A stretch of DNA of 64,000 nucleotides from contig CM050448.1 in NCBI GenBank assembly GCA_027563935.2, positions 65,419,843 through 65,483,842 of the forward strand, written 5' to 3'. Every line of letters starts with the position of its first letter. Position 1 is the stretch's first letter. Of this stretch, positions 57,284-64,000 are shown one piece after another. Under the pieces are notes generated by a model, which was not told the DNA's origin, made no database searches, and worked only from the letters and a program-made list of their open reading frames with translations. The stretch is from Costus lasius (taxonomy: Eukaryota > Streptophyta > Magnoliopsida > Zingiberales > Costaceae). The translations under genes were made by a program, and so were the position numbers.

Positions 57284-58965
57284 TGTTGGGGTATGCCCTT
57301 AAGGCTAATGTTTGAGGCCTTGGGATTATATCAGTATCATGTATAAACTCTATGTTTATAAAGGCAATGGTTGTTATTCAGGTTGTTACATTATCTGCTG
57401 CAATGTGTATACTTCTGAATAATGTCTCAATGATGTTCAGCTAGTCTGACATGCAGTGTAGTCCTTAGTCGAAATATCTTGGTGAACATGAGACAACCTT
57501 GATATGATTGAGACTAATATGTGTTCTAATCGTATAGGATGCTTTGAGCATGGAATAAGATGTAGACTCATGGGTACATTGGATGTACTGGACAGACCCT
57601 ACATAGGATGTTCAATTGCTTGTCACAATGTGAATAATCCTTGTATGCGAACAAGTGGCATACTTCCTCTGACTTGAGATCACTTGTGTTTCTAAATGAT
57701 GATTGGCATTGTTTTGAGATAGTTCAATATCATTTGAAACATAATGGTTATAGACTAACTTGGATGGTGAGCATGAGTCATGTTAGGGCGCTAGTGATAG
57801 ACATAGGATTGCCATCTCCTTCATTGGAGTGTGATGTTCTAAAGGGGCCCCCTGGATGAGATGATTGAGAAAGTGTATGGCCATACCCAGATGACTATGT
57901 TCATCTGATCTAATCATTCTCATCATATTGGAGTTACAGGCTTGACACGCTTTTCCAATAAGAACATCCAGTGGCAAAGGAAACATGTATGTCTAGTGAA
58001 ATGGATTCACACTTGTGCTGTGGTTTGGGTGTAGTCTTGGAAGACTCTTTCCTTTATATCGGGAGACAGTGATGTGCTGCTAGATACCCCTCACTGATCG
58101 TGATAACGTAAGTTATCGTTACCGACGTTTAAAGGAAACCCTTAGGGTCGCACAATTTGATGATATGACTTACTTAAGTCAGATCGTGTGGACTGAATTG
58201 TTTGGGTTCAGTTTAAAGGGATTTAATCTCTGATTGTAAGTGAGATCTGGTCTGATCATGTTTGATTGATTAGGGCTTGAGATCGGTAAGCTTCGATCGA
58301 GAGAATTGATGCTAGATCGGTGAGATCAGGAGCATCAGGAGATGAACGGTTAGATCTGGAGCCTTAGGGTTTAATTGTGATCTAGACCAAATGCTTGGGT
58401 TAATTGGTCTTTGAACCAAACCAAAATGAACCGGCTCATCATATGAGCGCATGGTTCAATGGGAAGAGAAAAATGCGATGGTTCACAAGGAGTGAACGCA
58501 TCACACGTTGAGGGGGGTTTTTCTATTTTGGGAAACCATGTTTCCAAAACATGGTCACGCCTCACGTTCGCTCCTCTCACGCCTATTGTCGCCTCTTCCT
58601 CTCTATGCTCTCTCAACTCTCGTGTGTTGAAGGAGTTGACAACAAGGAGGTCTCGGCCAAGCAAGACATCTCTTCTTCCCTTCCATTCGATCAGGAGACT
58701 TGAAGGTCTTTGCTAGCACAAGGATCAACAAGGAGTAGGCGATCTTCTTCTTGTGTGCGCATCTTCTGGAGGAGATCCCTTTCGCTCTCTTCTTCCAAGG
58801 CACCATCCAAGCAATGGCGATGGTATGACTCTTATCAATGTATACAAGTTCTAATAGTTGATCATATGACATGCATGCAACCGATCATCTAGAACCCTTA
58901 TTTCCACTGCCCAAAATTTTATATGCGCCACTTTAGGGTTTCGCCCCCTTTATAGGGGACTTTCA
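57284..58965 (+). repeat. F1-d 3' LTR
   Basis: 1682 bp ending TTTCA, followed by the CATGG duplication. Confidence 0.95.
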
Positions 58966-60573
58966 CATGGCGCACGATTTTTCTAAGTAAGAAAAATTAT
59001 AGTTTCTTGTTCCTATCATCTTTGTCAATTTCTTTTGGTCTTTTGGGTTATTTTTCTTGATTGATTTATGATCAAAGGAACACGTAGTTTTGTCAAGTAG
59101 GATGGGCATTGTATCTTCGGACTGGCTAGGTCTCTTGATCTGACAAAATTGTCAGCCGATAGGATCTATGAAATCATCATGAAATTTAATCGCAAATAAC
59201 CAAAAGAATTGTGATAAGAAGATGAGGAAAAGAAGCTTGTTTTATGTGAAACTAAAATTTCAGTTTTTAGGTTTTTTTATGAGCATGTAGAATTGCATGT
59301 ATAAGTACTTCATTGTGCATGATGTTGTGATCATTAGTCAAGCTCCTTTGCATGCCTGTGATGTATCCTTGTGAGGCCTGCGTGTTGCCATTCTTTTTCT
59401 TTTGTTTTGAAATCATAAGATGAAGATTAGTGGCGCATATGGACATGGATGCTTGGTGCATGCTTGAAGCTTGCACACCTTTCTTGGTGGCGCACCAAGC
59501 TTCAATGTTGGGTGGCGCGTGCTTGCAAGTTGGCGCAAGAAGCCATGGCCGAGCCTTAAGGATTGTGAGCTAGCCATCTTGGCCCTTGCAAGGTGGCGTT
59601 TCACCCTTGGAGGAGGAACCATGGCATTGGCCAAACCTTGGGGGTGTGCTTCTTGGGTTTTCCCTAGAACTACCTCTAGGGTTTGAGAGCTAAACCATGG
59701 TGTGAAGGACCTTGGAGCCAACCTTAAAGACCAAGCTAGAGGTCGGCTAGGCTAGGTCTAGTTTTAGGGGCTTGAGTCCTAGGTTAAGAGTTGAACCCCT
59801 TTTAGGCATGGGTTGGTTCAATGTCTTGAATGGGCTATGATTACATCATCCTTTTATTGCTTTCTTTACAAAAGCTAAAGCATGTCAATGATGTTTTATC
59901 ATTATGTTAACACTATAGGATTGCATGTCTATAATATTAAACATAAGATAAAATTGAAATATTGAGACCACAAAAACCCTCAATCTAAATATCAAATCTA
60001 GTAGCCTTCTAACGCATAGCCCTCACCAAGCTATCGATCAGTGGTCTTGTGAACTATTTCCCACCCTCGTGGGACACACCCACTTATCTTTAGAAGGTGT
60101 GTGGTGAAAACAGTTTCCCCAATCCAGTTTTACCCTGGACGTGCCTTCGCAGGGAAACTCGTTGGCCCTGGGCATAATGGTTAGGAATGGACTTGACTAG
60201 ATTTTCATATGTGCTGGGCACATGATGAAACTCTAGAGGCATCGTTGAAAGGCTAGGGTTTCATGCTGTATCCAGCCCTCGTTGGACATGAAATGCCTAG
60301 ACTATCTCAATAAGGGGAGTTGCCAAGCACAATCGGCAGGCGTGCCCACCATAAGAAGCATGGGTCACTTTGTGGATCCCATCCCACCCTCGTGGGACGC
60401 GAAGACCCATGTGGAATAAGGATCTCATTTTACTAGGAAATCCTGAATTTCCCGATTGACTTTGTGGGTTATCAATTCGATGAAAATTATGAGAGCCATA
60501 ATCATTTAAAACAAGTCCAGTTTAAATGATTTGAAGTAGTACTAATCTGCTGTTTCTTGGTTGTTGTAGAATA
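58966..60573 (+). other. F2-c leader, second part
   Basis: No supported gene; frames here are short and not conserved in F2-a. It carries three hairpins (60059-60074, 60271-60286 and 60382-60397), TACTAAT at 60540-60546 and TTGTTGTAG ending at 60569, 4 nt before the gag ATG. Confidence 0.75.
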
Positions 60574-63500
60574 ATGGCTGCAAACAATGGCAGATGGTCA
60601 CTGCGATCTACCTTGGAAAGGGATAAGTTGGTTGGATCCAACTTACTAGATTGGTATATGAACTTGAGAAATGTGCTCAAGCTCAAGAGGAAGCTCTATG
60701 TCCTTGAGCAGCCTATTCCTGAGCCACTTCCATGCTCGGCCTAAGCGGCTGAGAAGGATGCCTGTGATAAGCATCAGGCTGATACTTTGGAGGTAGCTAA
60801 TTTGATGGTAACTAACATGTCGCCTGAATTTAGAGGGCAATATGAATCTAAGAGTGCCTCTGAGATTATTTCTAATCTAAGGCAGCTCATTGATGAATTG
60901 GCTGAGCTCAACCCTCCTAAAGTAGACATTCAATGTGTTGAGACAAAAGGCTTAACTAAGACATTGAAGATAAAGATGGAAAGAGTCAGGAATAACAAGT
61001 GCTACTCATGTGGAGGACCACCTCACATGATAAAGGACATAGTGTGACTTCAGAATGAGAAGAATAGAGGCAAGGTTTCATCTTCATGCTCGGGTATTTA
61101 TGTTACTGAAGTCAACCTTTCTACTTCTATGTCATGGGTATTGGATACCGCATATGGAGCTCATATTTGTACAAAGTTGCAGGGGCTCAAGAAAAGTAGA
61201 TTGATGCAGCCAGGAGAGATTGACCTACGGGTTAGAAACAGGGCACAAGTTGCTGCTATTGCTGTAGGAGTTTTGACTCTCTCCTTGCCTTCTGGACTTC
61301 AATTAGAACTAGATCATTGCTATTATATGCCTTCACTTACTAAAAACATTGTATCCATTCATTGCTTGGCAAAGAAAGGATTTATGTTTGAAATAAAGGA
61401 GAACTCTTATTCTTTCTCATTTGCAAACATGTTTTATGGGAATGGTACTTTGTGCAATGGGTTATATGTCTTGGACATGAATAGTTATATTTGTAACATA
61501 AATAACAAAAGGATCAAACTGAGTGGTTCAATTGGTGCTTTCCTATGGCATTGTCGATTAGCCCATACAAACAAAAATCACATCCAACAACTCTATGCAA
61601 ATGGGTTGTTAGATTCAAGTTCCTTGGAGGAATTTGATACTTGTGAGCCTTGTTTATTAGGGAAGATGACAAAGGCGCCCTTTACCAAGATCAGTGAGAG
61701 GGCAGAAGCTTTATTGGATCTTGTACACAATGATGTGTGTGGGCCATTCAGTAAACAAGCCAAAGGAGGGTACAACTACTTCATCACATTTACTGATGAC
61801 TTCAATAGATATGATTATGTCTATCTAATGAGACATAAATCTGAATCCTTTGAGAAATTTAAGGAGTTCAGATATGAAGTAGAGAACCAGCTTGGTAAAT
61901 CTATCAAAACTCTTCGATCAGACCGTGGTGGAGAGTACCTGAGTGGTGAGTTCTTCGACTATCTGAGAGAGTGTGGGATTCTATCCCAGCTCACTCCCCC
62001 TTGAACACCACAATAGAATGGTGTGTCTGTGAGGAGAAATCGAACCTTGTTGGAAATGGTTCGGTCCATGATGAGTCATGCAACTGTACCACCCTCATTC
62101 TGGGGTTTTGCACTTGAGATAGCTTCTCTAATACTGAATAACGTTCCATCTAAGAGTGTCTCCAAGATACCATACGAGGTATGGAGTGGGAGATGCCCTA
62201 ACCTCTCGTTTATCAGGATCTGGGGATGTGAGGCTTATGTCAAACGTCAGGATTCTAGCAAGCTAGAACCTAGATTTGATAAATGTGTGTTTGTGGGGTA
62301 TCCTAAGGAAAGTAAAGGTTACTACTTGTATGTTCCCACCGAGAACAAAGTTTTTGTTGCTCGGGTGCTGTCTTTCTAGAGGAAGAATTTCTCATGAGAG
62401 AAGTCAGTGGGAGGAAGTTTGACTTGGACGAGGTCCAAGTGCAACCACAAGACATAGAAATTGAACCTGAGCCACCTGCACCGGTTGCTAGGTAGCCAGA
62501 GGCTTAGACACAGGTCCCACGTAGGTCTGGGAGGATTCGTCGTGCACCTGAGAGGCATGGGTTGCTGCCGACCCAACACGACGGGATCTTTATCATTGAG
62601 GATGAGCCCAGGACTTATTATGAGGAGGTTAGTGGACCAGACTTCGAGAGATGGCTTGAGGCCATGTGATCCGAGATGGATTCTATGTAAGCTAACCAAG
62701 TCTGGGATTTGGTTGAGCTGCCTAATGGGGTGAAACCCATAGGGTATAAATGGGTCTTCAAAAGGAAGACTAACATGGATAGCAACATAGTTACCTATAA
62801 GGGTAGACTAGTGGCTAAAGGATTCAAACAAGTCCATGGAGTGGACTATGATGAAACCTTCTCGCCAGTTGCCATGATCAAATCCATTCGAATTCTGCTT
62901 GCTATAGCTACATATCATGATTATGAGATATGGCAGATGGATGTTAAGACAGCGTTCCTTAACGGGAGGCTGACAGAGGATGTGTATATGATACAACCTG
63001 ATGTTTTCATCCATCTTGTAGATGCCAATAAAGTCTGCGGGCTAAAGAAATCCATTTATGGACTAAAGCAAGCATCTCAAAGTTGGAATCTTCGGTTTGA
63101 TCAAGCTGTGAGATATTATGGCTTTATCAAAAGCAAAGATGACACCTGTGTATACAGAAAATTCAGTGGAGCTTGGTGACTTTTCTGGTCTTGTATGTCG
63201 ATGACATACTGCTCATCGGAAATGACATCCCTAGTCTTCAGTCTGTGAAGACATGGTTGGGGAAGTGTTTCGAGATGAAGGACTTAGGGGAGGCCGCCTA
63301 TATGCTAGGCATGAGGATCTACCAGGATAGATCCAAGAAGCTCCTAGCCCTTAGTTAGAGTACCTACATTGATAAGGTCCTAGAGAGGTTCAACTTAGAG
63401 AAATCCAAGAAGGGGTACCTTCCAGTGAGACATGGCCTTACTCTCTCAAAGAGCCAGTGTCCCACCACACAGGCTGAGAGGGATGACATGAATCGAGTGC

Positions 63501-64000
63501 CCTACGCTTCGGCAGTGGGATCGATCATGTATGCAATATTGTATACTAGACCAGATGTGGCTTATGCTGTGAGCATAACCAGCCGATAACATCCAGGTCT
63601 GCAACACTGGGTGGCTGTAAAGAACATCCTTAAGTATCTGAGAAGAACTAAGGATCTGTTCTTGGTCTATGGGGGACAGGAAGAGGTCATTGTTTATGGC
63701 AACACTGATGCGTCATTCCAGTCTGACCATGACGACTTCATATCACAGGCCGGCTATGTGTTCAAGATGAATGGAGGCACTGTATGATGGAAGAGCATCA
63801 AGCAATCCACCATAGCTGATTCTACAATCGAGGCTGAGCATGTGGCGGCTTCTGAGGCAGCCAAAGAAGCCATTTGGATGAGGAAGTTCATTACTGAACT
63901 TCTGGTGGTTCCAAGTTCAGTGGATCCCATTGAGCTCTACTGTGACAACAATGGGGCAATTGCACAAGCCAAGGAATCAAGGTCTCATCAAAGGTCAAAA
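60574..64000 (+). pseudogene. F2-c Gag-Pol polyprotein, disrupted, cut by window end
   Basis: ATG at 60574. A TAA at codon 57 (60742-60744) and stops at 61045 and 62002 are followed by several more (62493 onward, 63356, 63587 and 63785). Frameshifts occur near 62365 and 63175. Gag has the same roughly 100-codon central deletion and defective zinc knuckle (C-Y-S-C...H with no final Cys) as F2-a. Protease reads W-V-L-D-T-A-Y. The integrase finger (H-C-R-L-A-H, C-E-P-C) and core (D-V-C-G-P, S-D-R-G-G-E-Y) are readable. RT is complete in pieces, with W-Q-M-D-V-K-T-A-F-L and Y-V-D-D-I-L-L. RNase H (N-T-D-A-S, A-E-H and Y-C-D-N) continues to the edge. Not functional. Confidence 0.9.

Larger units (their letters stand above)
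49886..58965 (+). mobile_element. F1-d: full-length copia element with altered gag start
   Basis: 9080 bp with LTRs of 1682 bp each (49886-51567 and 57284-58965) and a perfect duplication CATGG (49881-49885 and 58966-58970). By eye the LTRs differ at about 17 positions plus two 1-base indels (about 1%). The gag-pol frame is open throughout but its first codon is ACG. The LTR ends TTTCA, as in solo F1-e, unlike F1-a and F1-c. Confidence 0.95.

Noticed and set aside
59471..59721. Frames of 71 and 102 residues in the F2-c leader
   Set aside because: Overlap on opposite strands, are not conserved in the F2-a leader and have no recognisable domain.

Overview
This window is nuclear DNA from a flowering plant with a large, repeat-rich genome. 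It is a nest of LTR retrotransposons, and I see no convincing host gene, tRNA, rRNA or CRISPR array. The best-preserved polyproteins have Gag, DTA-type protease, integrase, YVDD reverse transcriptase and RNase H in Ty1/copia order, with long LTRs (1.65-1.9 kb) and an initiator-tRNA-Met primer site. They resemble the Angela/BARE lineage. The species cannot be read from the sequence; a monocot is possible but not shown.

Two copia families are present. Family F1 (LTR start TGTTGGGGTATGCCC) has four near-complete copies and a solo LTR: F1-a (8232-17379, minus), F1-b (17386-29523, minus), F1-c (38690-47830, plus), F1-d (49886-58965, plus) and solo F1-e (5549-7196). All five have 5-bp target-site duplications (TSDs). 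F1-c and F1-b are young, with about 3 differences between their own LTRs. F1-a and F1-d are older, at about 1%. Only F1-c has a completely open gag-pol with its ATG and catalytic residues. Family F2 (LTR start TGTT(G/A)GTGT) is older and decayed: F2-a (486-30265), F2-b (30266-35342) and F2-c (38013 to beyond 64000). Two gypsy pieces act as flanks: a gag fragment (1-486) and an Athila/Tat-like pol remnant (35343-38012). A 3.05-kb gypsy-type solo LTR (21488-24539) splits the pol gene of F1-b.

Layout: gypsy gag; truncated 5' LTR, leader and broken gag-pol of F2-a; the F2-a 3' LTR, split by solo F1-e and then by F1-a and F1-b at practically the same base; the leader, gag and LTR of F2-b, into whose leader F2-a inserted; Athila-like remnant; F2-c, whose 5' LTR holds a roughly 0.7-kb TA-rich microsatellite into which F1-c inserted and whose leader holds F1-d; then F2-c gag-pol running off the right edge. 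The deepest chain is probably Athila > F2-b > F2-a > F1-b > gypsy solo LTR.

The most interesting signal is in the F1 leaders. Every copy carries ATG-GCN-ATG (or ATG-GCT-TCG) directly followed by a GT donor inside the LTR. A TACTGAC / TTGTTGTAG acceptor lies exactly 21 nt before the gag start. Splicing would remove about 1.95 kb (LTR end, primer site and leader) and fuse an LTR-encoded start codon in frame to Gag. In F1-d, where the usual gag ATG has become ACG, this would supply the start. The predicted intron contains three short hairpins that are conserved, with compensatory changes, in F2 as well. These are candidate dimerisation or packaging elements restricted to unspliced genomic RNA.
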